DNA from: Patescibacteria group bacterium UBA5187 | Lineage (GTDB): Bacteria; Patescibacteriota; Minisyncoccia; Phycocordibacterales; PALSA-1337 | Assembly (NCBI GenBank): GCA_002413065.1 | Contig: DHWH01000015.1 | Coordinates: 66,588 to 83,377 of the forward strand | DNA: 16,790 nt | Direction: 5' to 3' | Shown: positions 5,204 to 11,840 of the stretch, piece by piece | Numbering within the stretch: the first letter of the stretch is position 1 | Layout of the letters: every line of letters starts with the position of its first letter | Notes under the pieces: generated by a model | The model's input: the letters and a program-made list of their open reading frames with translations, nothing else | Databases searched by the model: none | What the model was told of the DNA's origin: nothing | Translations under genes and position numbers: made by a program

Positions 5204-6295
5204 ATGATAAACCAGACCTCATGGACCCTCTACGCCGCCAACGAAGAAGCCTGGCTTGCAATGCTCCACGACTGCGCCCATGCGGAAAAAAGCATCGTCT
5301 TGGAACAATTTATTTTCACCAACGACGAATTTGGCCAAAAACTGATCAATGTCTGTGCCGAACGCGCGGCTGCCGGAGTCAGTGTCAGATTCCTCTGGGA
5401 TGCCGCCGGAAGCTTCACTTTTTTCGGAACGGACATAGTACGGGAACTGAAGGAAAAAGGAATCGAACTTCTTTTTTGGAAGACGCTGATCCCCAGCTAT
5501 TTCAAAGTTTCCAGTATCCGATCGTGGTTTCTGCGCAACCATCGCCGCACGTTAGTTGTCGATAAAAAAATCGGCTATACCGGCAGTATCTGCGTACGCG
5601 ACGGCATGCAAAACTGGCGCGATACGAACGTGCGCATTGTAGGTCCTGTCGTATCGGAAATGAGCAATGCATTCGAGCGCCTGTGGGCGCGCGCCCGTAA
5701 AGAAAGAAAACTGCCTCGCCGCAAACTCGTGGGCGATCCTGAATTCCAATATGTGACGAATTACCCGACTCCCGGCAGACGGCACATATATGCGGACATC
5801 CTCAAGGCGCTCGCTGAAGCTCGTCACTACGTATATATCACAACTCCTTATTTTGTCCCCACACCGCGCCTTGTTCGCGCCATCAAAGCCGCCGCGTTGC
5901 GCGGAGTCGATGTGAAGATCATACTTCCCGAACGTTCGGATCATTTTCCCACTCTCGACCTCGGTGCGCGGTCATTCTTTTCGACACTATTCGAATCGGG
6001 CGTACGGATATTTCTCTACCCCAATAGCGATGGAACCATCATTCATAGCAAAACGATGCTCATAGATGGAACCTGGGCAACGGTCGGCAGTTTGAATCTC
6101 GACAGTGCCAGCCTGCTGTATAACTTCGAAGCTAACATCATTTCGACCAATACTGCTTTCGCAGAAGAACTGGCGGCACATTTTGTCCGCGACATGAGCA
6201 CATCAAAAGAAGTCTCGTCTGTCGAGTGGAAATCCCGATTCTTCGTCGAACGAATTCCGGAAATACTGATCAAGCTGGTTAGAAAGTTTTTGTGA
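5204..6295 (+). CDS. Cardiolipin synthase-like phospholipase D family protein
   Basis: This 363-residue member of the phospholipase D superfamily is closest in layout to bacterial cardiolipin synthases, which join two phosphatidylglycerols or transfer phosphatidyl groups at the membrane. The second catalytic motif is complete (HSKTMLID, His281, Lys283, Asp288, followed by GSLNLD). The first reads HRRTLVVD (His113 to Asp120), with arginine in place of the usual lysine. There is no N-terminal membrane pair, unlike long ClsA enzymes, so it resembles the shorter ClsB type. The start is divergent from smpB, only 17 bp from the longest smpB frame, and has no Shine-Dalgarno sequence. A TATACT box at 5191-5196 would give a nearly leaderless mRNA. 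Its 3' end overlaps the convergent transporter gene by 17 bp. Exact substrate is uncertain. Confidence 0.85.
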   Translation: MINQTSWTLYAANEEAWLAMLHDCAHAEKSIVLEQFIFTNDEFGQKLINVCAERAAAGVSVRFLWDAAGSFTFFGTDIVRELKEKGIELLFWKTLIPSYFKVSSIRSWFLRNHRRTLVVDKKIGYTGSICVRDGMQNWRDTNVRIVGPVVSEMSNAFERLWARARKERKLPRRKLVGDPEFQYVTNYPTPGRRHIYADILKALAEARHYVYITTPYFVPTPRLVRAIKAAALRGVDVKIILPERSDHFPTLDLGARSFFSTLFESGVRIFLYPNSDGTIIHSKTMLIDGTWATVGSLNLDSASLLYNFEANIISTNTAFAEELAAHFVRDMSTSKEVSSVEWKSRFFVERIPEILIKLVRKFL

Positions 6296-7571
6296 CAGAC
6301 GGTTCAGATAAAATTTCCTCAACAACAGATTCCTTGGGAGCTGATTCCGCGGGACGGATCTTCCGTATGCATATATACCCGAGGAGAACGAGAATAGCCA
6401 TCGAAGCTACCGCGTAAGAATAGCTCGCATTCCCTTTTGAAGCGGTGCTTGCCAGCACGATAGTCCACGTAAGCGGACCTATGCAGGTAGCGAAGCGTTC
6501 CGCCACGGTATAAAAACTGAAGGAACTTGCCTGAAGCTCATGCGGCGCATACTCCGAAACCATTGCGCGGCTCACGCCCCAAATCGGGCCGAAGAAAATT
6601 CCTCCAATAAGACAGATCACTATTGCCATCGTGAACGAGGAACAAAAAGCGAGGAGCGGAAAAATGATTACCCAGCAAAGCAGAATAAATAAAAGAGTGT
6701 GTTTCGTACCTTTCCTATCGGCGACTTTCCCGAAAATCAATGAACCGACTCCTGATAGAGCAAGTATGCCGGCGGATAAATATGTTTTCGCGCTGTCGGA
6801 TGCCGCAAACACTTTCTCAAGAAAGATCGGGAAATTATTCGAGAAGGTCAGGAGAGCGTCGCTGAACAGAAAATAGGCCAGAAAAAGAAATGCGAGATTC
6901 CGTATTGAGAATATCCGCACAATGGTCTTTCTCAAGTGACTGTACTCCTTTCTGATATTCATTTTTTCAGCGACCGCAAGGGACGCGGACTCCTTATACG
7001 CAATCAGCATCGGCACTGCCGCTATGACAAAAAGAAGGATTGCCGGCATCAACGTCTGCGCTCGGCCGGGCGCCCCCATGAGATGTATGACTCCGGTGGC
7101 AAAAGGCAATGTAATGAGCAGTCCGAATACTTGGCCTATATAATTCGCTCCCAGACCAAGGCCCGACACCCATCCGCGATTTTCATTATTAGCAACATCA
7201 TTGATCATCGGAGTATAGTAGATGAAACTGAGAAGATACGTGAACATTGCCATCGTGAACAATACCGTCGCAAGAACGGCCTGCAAGGGGGCAAAAAGCA
7301 TCACGCATGCTGTTCCGATATAAAAGATCGTCATCAATACCGATGTGATGCGCAGACCGCGTAATTTTTTGCCGGTAACATCCAGCCGTTGCCCCAGAAC
7401 GGGAGCGATGGCGATAAAAAGTATGGAGGAAATAATAAGTGTCGCATTGTACCACCAGTCGGGCTTGCCGCTATCTATGACAAGCCATTGGGAAAAATAA
7501 AATAGAAAGACGATCATGATGATCGAGTTTGCAAAATCATATAGAGACCAGAGGAAGATATTCTTTTTCAT
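6279..7571 (-). CDS. MFS transporter, UMF1/Atg22-like
   Basis: This 430-residue integral membrane protein has about twelve hydrophobic segments. The N-terminus carries WSLYDFANS, the hallmark of the UMF1 (Atg22-like) branch of the major facilitator superfamily. After the first half there is a cytoplasmic loop rich in charged residues (MNIRKEYSHLRKTIVRIFS, about 204-222), then the second six-helix half with GSLIFGKVADRKGTKHTLL, an MFS-type loop motif. Eukaryotic Atg22 exports amino acids from vacuoles; substrates of the bacterial relatives are largely unknown, so export of small metabolites is only a guess. The gene is monocistronic, sits behind the small-RNA terminator, and converges on the phospholipase D gene. 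No Shine-Dalgarno sequence is visible before the ATG. Confidence 0.85.
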   Translation of the reverse strand: MKKNIFLWSLYDFANSIIMIVFLFYFSQWLVIDSGKPDWWYNATLIISSILFIAIAPVLGQRLDVTGKKLRGLRITSVLMTIFYIGTACVMLFAPLQAVLATVLFTMAMFTYLLSFIYYTPMINDVANNENRGWVSGLGLGANYIGQVFGLLITLPFATGVIHLMGAPGRAQTLMPAILLFVIAAVPMLIAYKESASLAVAEKMNIRKEYSHLRKTIVRIFSIRNLAFLFLAYFLFSDALLTFSNNFPIFLEKVFAASDSAKTYLSAGILALSGVGSLIFGKVADRKGTKHTLLFILLCWVIIFPLLAFCSSFTMAIVICLIGGIFFGPIWGVSRAMVSEYAPHELQASSFSFYTVAERFATCIGPLTWTIVLASTASKGNASYSYAVASMAILVLLGYICIRKIRPAESAPKESVVEEILSEPSVTKTF

Positions 7572-7620
7572 ATAAAATTAAGTACATATGAAAGTTAACA
7601 TACATGGTCACAAGAGTACA

Positions 7621-7747
7621 TAAAAAAAGAACCTGCTTTGAGAAAAGCGAGGTTCTGGGTGGAAAAGAGGTGGGGGAGGACTCTCTTTTTAGGTAGGTCT
7701 GGAAACAACTCCAAACCCTTCGAACGAGCATCACTCGATACTGTTCT
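7621..7747 (-). ncRNA. Putative small RNA with C-rich loop (undescribed)
   Basis: A strong promoter and an intrinsic terminator frame about 127 nt that encode no credible protein. Reading the minus strand, four stem-loops follow each other: CGAG/CTCG (7737-7734, 7728-7725), an 8-bp stem GGTTTGGA/TCCAGACC (7717-7710, 7703-7696), a 7-bp stem AAAAGAG/CTCTTTT (7689-7683, 7669-7663) with a 13-nt loop containing CCUCCCCC, and the terminator. The C-rich loop is complementary to Shine-Dalgarno-type GGAGG sequences, as in C-rich-loop regulators such as RsaA and RsaE of Staphylococcus. A role as an antisense regulator is inference. It does not match 6S RNA, SRP RNA or RNase P RNA by eye. Confidence 0.65.
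7622..7656 (-). terminator. Intrinsic terminator of the small RNA
   Basis: On the minus strand AGAACCT (7656-7650) pairs with AGGTTCT (7634-7628), continued by GCTTT/AAAGC with one bulged C. Seven U residues follow (7628-7622). It shields the transporter gene from small-RNA transcription. Confidence 0.85.
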
Positions 7748-7753
7748 GATAAC

Positions 7754-7781
7754 ATTATAGCATGTATTAAATATTTGTCAA
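7754..7781 (-). promoter_or_regulatory. Near-consensus sigma-70 promoter of the small RNA
   Basis: On the minus strand TTGACA (7781-7776), a 16-bp spacer and TATAAT (7759-7754) are both perfect hexamers. The start is predicted at about 7747 (A). It is among the strongest promoters in the window and points away from infC. Confidence 0.85.
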
Positions 7782-7786
7782 GTACC

Positions 7787-7798
7787 TTCATGCATGAA
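7787..7798. promoter_or_regulatory. 12-bp perfect palindrome, possible operator
   Basis: TTCATGCATGAA is fully self-complementary and lies 5 bp upstream of the small-RNA -35 box, in the spacer shared with the divergent infC operon. The position suits a binding site for a dimeric regulator. Its regulator is unknown. Confidence 0.35.
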
Positions 7799-7878
7799 TA
7801 GGAAATAAGCCTCTGATGAGCCATTTAATAAGAGCGGCATCTCAGCCTTATTGAGAAAGTCCGAAACCTCTCGAAGGC

Positions 7879-7908
7879 TTGCTAAAATGCCTCTAGTTAT
7901 GCTATAAA
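7879..7908 (+). promoter_or_regulatory. Putative infC promoter
   Basis: TTGCTA (7879-7884) and TATAAA (7903-7908) are 18 bp apart, placing the start near 7915 and leaving a leader of about 17 bases before the TTG start of infC. Possible pairings upstream (AATAAG/CTTATT, with CTGA/TCAG, between about 7804 and 7851) lie outside such an mRNA unless a more distant promoter is used. Confidence 0.45.
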
Positions 7909-7931
7909 TAGCACCTGTAACCCAGAAACCA

Positions 7932-8441
7932 TTGGCTATCCGCGTCAAAATAAACCATCAAATCAAAGCGCCCGAATTGCGGGTTGTAACGGCCGACGGT
8001 GAGAACCTAGGCGTTATTTCCCTCTCTATCGCTTTGGCAGAGGCGCAGAAGCGTGAGTTGGATCTGATCGAGATCTCCCCCACTGCAGTACCACCGGTTG
8101 CCAAGATCATGGATTATGGGAAGTACTTGTACGATGAAAAGAAAAAACAAAAGGTGGCTAAGGCAAAGACCGTCACAAACGAACTCAAGATCATCCAAGT
8201 AAAGATCGGTACAGGAGATCATGACCTCGAGCTCAAGGCTAAGAAGGTTTCTGAATGGCTTGCCGAAGGCAATCGTGCCAAGATCGACCTGTTCCTCATC
8301 GGCCGTTCAAAGTATATGGACTTGAACTTCCTCAAAGAACGCCTCGACCGCATCCTGAAGCTTGTCACTACCGAATACAAAGTGACTCAGGCAGTCACGA
8401 AGGGACCGAAAGGACTCACCATTGTTATCGAGAAGAAATAA
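7932..8441 (+). CDS. infC: Translation initiation factor IF-3
   Basis: IF-3 binds the 30S subunit, keeps subunits apart and checks start-codon pairing. The N-domain contains RVKINHQIKAPELRVV and the family signature PPVAKIMDYGKYLYDEKKK (about 55-73). The C-domain follows with ELKIIQVKIGTGDHDLELK and ends GPKGLTIVIEKK. The length of 169 is normal. The frame starts with TTG, because the upstream in-frame ATG at 7887 runs straight into a stop. A rare start codon is typical of infC (AUU in Escherichia coli), where IF-3 represses its own translation through start discrimination. No Shine-Dalgarno sequence is seen. It is first in the conserved infC-rpmI-rplT operon. Confidence 0.96.
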   Translation: MAIRVKINHQIKAPELRVVTADGENLGVISLSIALAEAQKRELDLIEISPTAVPPVAKIMDYGKYLYDEKKKQKVAKAKTVTNELKIIQVKIGTGDHDLELKAKKVSEWLAEGNRAKIDLFLIGRSKYMDLNFLKERLDRILKLVTTEYKVTQAVTKGPKGLTIVIEKK

Positions 8442-8467
8442 ATAGGATTCAATTTCAATAAATTAAC

Positions 8468-8656
8468 ATGATCAAAACAACCAAATCATATGCAAAGCGC
8501 CTCAAAGTCACCCGCAACGGCAAGATTTTGTCGCGCAAGCCAGGACAGAACCATTTCAATGCCAAAGAGCGCAGCCGAACAAGTACAAGCAAGCGCCGCA
8601 TGGCTCTTGTTCACATGGACAACAAAGCCAAGAGTCGTTTTTTGGTGAACTTGTAA
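8468..8656 (+). CDS. rpmI: 50S ribosomal protein L35
   Basis: This very basic 62-residue protein starts MIKTTKSYAKRLKVTRNGKI and continues SRKPGQNHFNAKERSR, the pattern of L35 (KTxxxxxKRxKVTxxGKI followed by a Lys/Arg/His-rich stretch). It is a structural component of the large subunit. It lies 26 bp after infC and 39 bp before rplT, the universal gene order. The start ATG follows the AT-rich stretch TTCAATAAATTAAC with no Shine-Dalgarno sequence. The segment after residue 35 is more divergent than in model bacteria, as expected for this lineage. Confidence 0.93.
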   Translation: MIKTTKSYAKRLKVTRNGKILSRKPGQNHFNAKERSRTSTSKRRMALVHMDNKAKSRFLVNL

Positions 8657-8695
8657 ATCAGAGCAATTACAATAATATTAATTAAATAAACTACC

Positions 8696-9043
8696 ATGGT
8701 CCGAGTCAAAAAAGCAGTACACGCCCTAAAGAATCGCCGAACAATCCTCAAGGCAGCGAAAGGATTCCGTTTCCGCCGTTCAAAGACCGAACGTGCCGCA
8801 AATGATGCATTGATGCATGCAGGTGCATACGCCTTCGCTCATCGCCGCGATAAGAAAGGAGATTTCCGCCGCCTCTGGAACGTGAAGATCAACGCCGCTC
8901 TCCGCCCTCTCGGCCTCACATACAGCAAATTCATCGGTGCAGCAAAGAAAAAAGGTGTTGCCCTCGACCGCAAATCTCTCGCTTTCCTTGCAGAAAACAA
9001 GATTGAAACTTTCAAGAAGATTGTTGAGTCTGTGAATAAATAG
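8696..9043 (+). CDS. rplT: 50S ribosomal protein L20
   Basis: L20 binds 23S rRNA early in large-subunit assembly. The 115-residue sequence has the long basic N-terminal extension (RVKKAVHALKNRRTILKAAK, then GFRFRRSKTERAANDALMHA) and the globular part with RRLWNVKINAALRPLGLTYS and KFIGAAKKKGVALDRKSLA. Length is normal. In other bacteria L20 represses the infC-rpmI-rplT mRNA. No copy of its rRNA-like binding site was recognised here. The start codon is preceded by AAATAAACTACC, not a Shine-Dalgarno motif. It converges with the MBL nuclease gene, with only 9 bp between the stop codons. Confidence 0.97.
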   Translation: MVRVKKAVHALKNRRTILKAAKGFRFRRSKTERAANDALMHAGAYAFAHRRDKKGDFRRLWNVKINAALRPLGLTYSKFIGAAKKKGVALDRKSLAFLAENKIETFKKIVESVNK

Positions 9044-9052
9044 TTGGGGCTA

Positions 9053-10459
9053 CTAATTCAACTCATACACTTCCCCCCTTTCCGGCACGATCGCTTTTAT
9101 TCCCAACTCATTATTGAGCCGTTGCGCCAAAAACATCGAAGCTTTCGGTTCACCCATAGCTACGAATATCTTTTTCAATTTTTCCGTTCCTGTAGACACG
9201 AATTCAACAAGATGATCACTGTCTTTGTGTGCGGAATAGCCATAAAGTGTTTCTATGTGAGCTTTTACATTGATACTTTCGCCGTGGATGTGTATCTTTT
9301 TAGCGCCTTCCGCCAACTGCCGTCCTAGAGAGCCTGCGGATTGATACCCCACCAATAAAATTGTACTGTTCGCATCCGGCAAATAAAATCCTTCGTGGCC
9401 GACGACCCTGCCACCCATCGACATGCCCGAACCGGCCAAAATAATTTTTGCGCCTTTCGTACGTTCGATATCGCGCGATTCATTTTGCGATACGGTGTAC
9501 TGGAGATGAGGGAAATGAAAAACGTCGTCTCCATTCCTGATCTGCTCTTTTGCGTGATCGTTGAACAGATCTTCGCTTTGGCTGTAGATTTCCGTAGCCT
9601 TGATAGCCAGAGGCGAATCAACAAAAATGGGAACTGATGGAATTTTTTTCTGTTCGACCAGATTGTTGAGTTCATACAAAAGCACCTGTGTCCGATCCAG
9701 AGAAAAAGCGGGAATGACAAGCGTTCCTCCCCGCGAGAGAGTATCCATGATTACCTTCTGGAATTGAGCGGTTCGGCCTTCCTTGGACTCGTGATTGCGA
9801 TCGCCATAGACGCTTTCCATGACCATATAATCGACGTCTCCTACGGCTTCGCTGTCGCGCAACAGAGGTGCCGGCGAATTGCCGAGGTCACCGGTGAAAA
9901 GGATTTTTTCAATGCTCGTTATTCCCTTTATCCCCTGGCCTTTCCCCTGTGTCGTGCCTCTTACTGTCACCTCTATCATGCTGGATCCTAAAATGTGTCC
10001 CGCATCTTTCAAAAAAACTGATACATCGGGAGTGACCTGGAACGATTCATGATAATTGACTGTTTTCCATAATGGAAAGACCGCTTGCACATCATCGAGA
10101 TTGTATAATGGCTCCGCTCCAGTCTGGCGCGCTTCCATTCCCAAGATGCCAACCGCGTCATTCAGAACAAGCTCCGCGAGAGCCATGGTTTCAGGGGTCG
10201 AATATATCGGACCTGTGTACCCGTCTTTCACCAGTTTGGGAATACGACCGACATGATCGAGGTGTGCGTGCGTTATGAACAAAGCAGAAATACGCGAAAG
10301 ATCATATGAAAAAGGTTCGTGATTTTCTTCATTAGCCACTCTTTCCCCCTGGACGAGTCCGCAATCGACAAGAATATGTGTTCCCGCCGGTGTCTCCAAA
10401 AGAAAGTTAGCCCCCGTGACGGTTCCCACTCCAGTACAAAATGTTATTTTAGAGTTCAT
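9053..10459 (-). CDS. Metallo-beta-lactamase/beta-CASP ribonuclease, CPSF73-like
   Basis: This 468-residue enzyme belongs to the beta-CASP branch of the metallo-beta-lactamase fold, close to the RNA 3'-end nuclease CPSF73/Ysh1 (COG1236). Motif 2 is HAHLDH (64-69), motif 3 has His155 in DAGHILGSS, and motif 4 is Asp191 in FTGDLG. Beta-CASP motif A is around Glu215 (ESVYGDR), motif B is around GMSMGGRVVGH (His355), and motif C is His411 in YGYSAHKD. All zinc ligands are present, so it should be active. RNA processing or decay is the likely job. It lies 35 bp behind the small membrane protein gene on the same strand, with no Shine-Dalgarno sequence. It is distinct from RNase J, which is longer at the C-terminus. 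Confidence 0.92.
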   Translation of the reverse strand: MNSKITFCTGVGTVTGANFLLETPAGTHILVDCGLVQGERVANEENHEPFSYDLSRISALFITHAHLDHVGRIPKLVKDGYTGPIYSTPETMALAELVLNDAVGILGMEARQTGAEPLYNLDDVQAVFPLWKTVNYHESFQVTPDVSVFLKDAGHILGSSMIEVTVRGTTQGKGQGIKGITSIEKILFTGDLGNSPAPLLRDSEAVGDVDYMVMESVYGDRNHESKEGRTAQFQKVIMDTLSRGGTLVIPAFSLDRTQVLLYELNNLVEQKKIPSVPIFVDSPLAIKATEIYSQSEDLFNDHAKEQIRNGDDVFHFPHLQYTVSQNESRDIERTKGAKIILAGSGMSMGGRVVGHEGFYLPDANSTILLVGYQSAGSLGRQLAEGAKKIHIHGESINVKAHIETLYGYSAHKDSDHLVEFVSTGTEKLKKIFVAMGEPKASMFLAQRLNNELGIKAIVPERGEVYELN

Positions 10460-10494
10460 TTTATGTATGTAATTAAGGATTCGCGTACTAAAAT

Positions 10495-10887
10495 TTAATG
10501 TTTAATTTTCAATCTCTGAATCTTGCTCCTCCATAGCAATGCCACCAATGTTCCACCGACCACATCGTCAATGATATCTTTTAGCGTATCGAGATAGTAT
10601 GCATTTGTACCGAATGGATGGCCCGCCAAATTGTAGCGTATTTCAAACAATTCCCAGACTATTCCAAAAATTAATGTTCCGGTAATAATGATCAATTTCC
10701 GTCGCGAAACATCCGGCTTGAATGAGTTAATCAGGCCAGAAATAAAAAAACCGATACCTAAACCTCCTAACATATGAACAAAAATATCGTAAAAAGGAAT
10801 CTTCAAGTAGAGGTTTCCTTCCATACCCTGCACATGTGCGAATAGTACGAGAGAAAGAATAATTAAGGCCGTTAGGTATGATCTCAT
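10495..10887 (-). CDS. Small polytopic membrane protein (DUF2238/YjdF- or VanZ-like)
   Basis: This 130-residue protein has about four hydrophobic segments (roughly 3-20, 34-54, 62-82 and 108-125). Conserved-looking polar residues lie at the membrane edges: FVHMLGG (36-42), WELFEIR (78-84) and the acidic run DTLKDIIDDVVGG (about 99-111). A pattern of H..GG, WE..E and DT..D...D..GG is reminiscent of DUF2238 (YjdF) proteins and, more distantly, VanZ-like proteins. Function is unknown in these groups. It precedes the CPSF73-like gene by 35 bp and may be co-transcribed with it. The assignment to a family is from memory of the motif pattern only. Confidence 0.65.
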   Translation of the reverse strand: MRSYLTALIILSLVLFAHVQGMEGNLYLKIPFYDIFVHMLGGLGIGFFISGLINSFKPDVSRRKLIIITGTLIFGIVWELFEIRYNLAGHPFGTNAYYLDTLKDIIDDVVGGTLVALLWRSKIQRLKIKH

Positions 10888-10925
10888 GGAAAGATTATAC
10901 GTGAATATGAACTAAAATACGAACT

Positions 10926-10951
10926 AAAAATCACCCCGATGAAGGGATGAT
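10926..10951 (-). terminator. Intrinsic terminator downstream of ndk
   Basis: On the minus strand ATCATCCC (10951-10944) pairs with GGGGTGAT (10937-10930), 8 bp with one U-G pair and a 6-nt loop, followed by a run of five U (10930-10926). It would end transcripts of the adk-map-ndk operon or of an RNA in the spacer. Confidence 0.7.
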
Positions 10952-11157
10952 GTTTAGTTGGCTACGGAGTATTGGCTAACCTAGGTAGTCTAGGTGGGTT
11001 CCCGCAAGATCAATGCCAAAGCACGATCTAATATGAACACGAGGTTCGTTGGGATCCCGAAAGATGTGATAGGGTTTAATACTGCCGTAACCTGATACCA
11101 TTTTATTCCTACTGCAGCCGGAGTGCAAGTGAATTAGGAGGTTCGGACATTTTTTTA
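10926..11157. other. Structured gene-free spacer; possible RNA gene or ndk 3' UTR
   Basis: The 320 bases between ndk and the membrane protein gene contain no credible reading frame but many pairings. These are ACCTAG/CTAGGT (10979-10984, 10990-10995), AGATC/GATCT with inner TGC/GCA (11007-11011, 11025-11029; 11014-11016, 11021-11023), and TCCTA/TAGGA with inner TGCA/TGCA (11107-11111, 11135-11139; 11113-11116, 11124-11127). On the minus strand the region ends with a terminator (10951-10926). On the plus strand a run of seven T lies at 11150-11156. A TATAGT box on the minus strand just after ndk (about 11204-11199) could start a separate RNA. I cannot assign a class. Confidence 0.45.
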
Positions 11158-11207
11158 CAATGAACGCAACAGCAGTAACTGAAAGATGACGAGCTAGGAC
11201 TATACTT

Positions 11208-11816
11208 TTAACCTAGAATTCCGTCCAAATTGACATCGTAGAGCATTTGTTCTGCGGAAACAGTATAATCGAATACTTCTTCTTTTTTGAACCAATGTGC
11301 GATCTCGTCTTGAGCTTCTTTGACTGATCCCGAGGCGTGTACGAGGTTACGCACCGCCCTATTGTCGGTATCGCTCATGCGATACGAATCGAGAACATAG
11401 TCACCGCGAATTGTACCGACAGGTGATGAGAGCGGTTCGGTTCCGCCGGTAACTTTGCGTACTATTTCGACAGCATGGGCTCCTTGCCATACCATGGCTA
11501 TAACGGGACCTTTAGTCATATACTCAACGAGGTTTTTGAGAATGATACCTGTAATCTTCAAAGGATCCGTATGTGGCGGCGTCTGACCTTTATCGACATA
11601 TCCCTTGATGGTTTTGAGGCCTGTTTTTACGCGCCATTCAGGATCAAGGGTATAATGCTGTTCTATAAGTTCAGCCGTAGGAATCATCATTTTGACGCCG
11701 ACCAATTTGAGCCCTATCTGTTCATAACGTTTGAAGATTTCTCCGATCAAAGACCTCTGGATGCCATCGGGTTTAATGATAACAAGCGTGCGTTCGTATT
11801 TTGGGTGGTTTTTCAT
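11208..11816 (-). CDS. ndk: Nucleoside diphosphate kinase, with insertion
   Basis: This enzyme transfers the gamma-phosphate of ATP to nucleoside diphosphates through a phospho-histidine. ERTLVIIKPDGIQRSLIGEI (8-27) is the family N-terminus with the nucleotide-binding Lys-Pro-Asp. GPVIAMVWQG (103-112) and GTIRGDY (134-140) follow, and RNLVHASGS holds the catalytic His160. At 202 residues it is about 50-60 longer than typical enzymes. Extra residues lie mainly between about 56 and 97 (after EQHYTLDPEW), before the catalytic histidine (142-155), and at the C-terminus after HWF. Fold and active site seem intact, so it should be functional. It is last in the adk-map-ndk run, 24 bp after map. Confidence 0.93.
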   Translation of the reverse strand: MKNHPKYERTLVIIKPDGIQRSLIGEIFKRYEQIGLKLVGVKMMIPTAELIEQHYTLDPEWRVKTGLKTIKGYVDKGQTPPHTDPLKITGIILKNLVEYMTKGPVIAMVWQGAHAVEIVRKVTGGTEPLSSPVGTIRGDYVLDSYRMSDTDNRAVRNLVHASGSVKEAQDEIAHWFKKEEVFDYTVSAEQMLYDVNLDGILG

Positions 11817-11840
11817 AGGTTGATATTATAACTGAAAAGA

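Noticed and set aside
7537..7824. 95-residue minus-strand open frame
   Set aside because: It runs across a perfect promoter, four RNA stem-loops and a terminator and has no protein-like pattern; the small RNA explains the region better.
7851..7863. GAGAAAGTCCG resembling the RNase P RNA core
   Set aside because: Only one conserved block is similar, and no partner regions occur within the available 100 bases.
11128..11189. AGGAGG followed by ATG and a 9-codon frame (plus strand)
   Set aside because: The spacing is about 20 bases and the peptide is only nine residues with no neighbouring gene in that direction.
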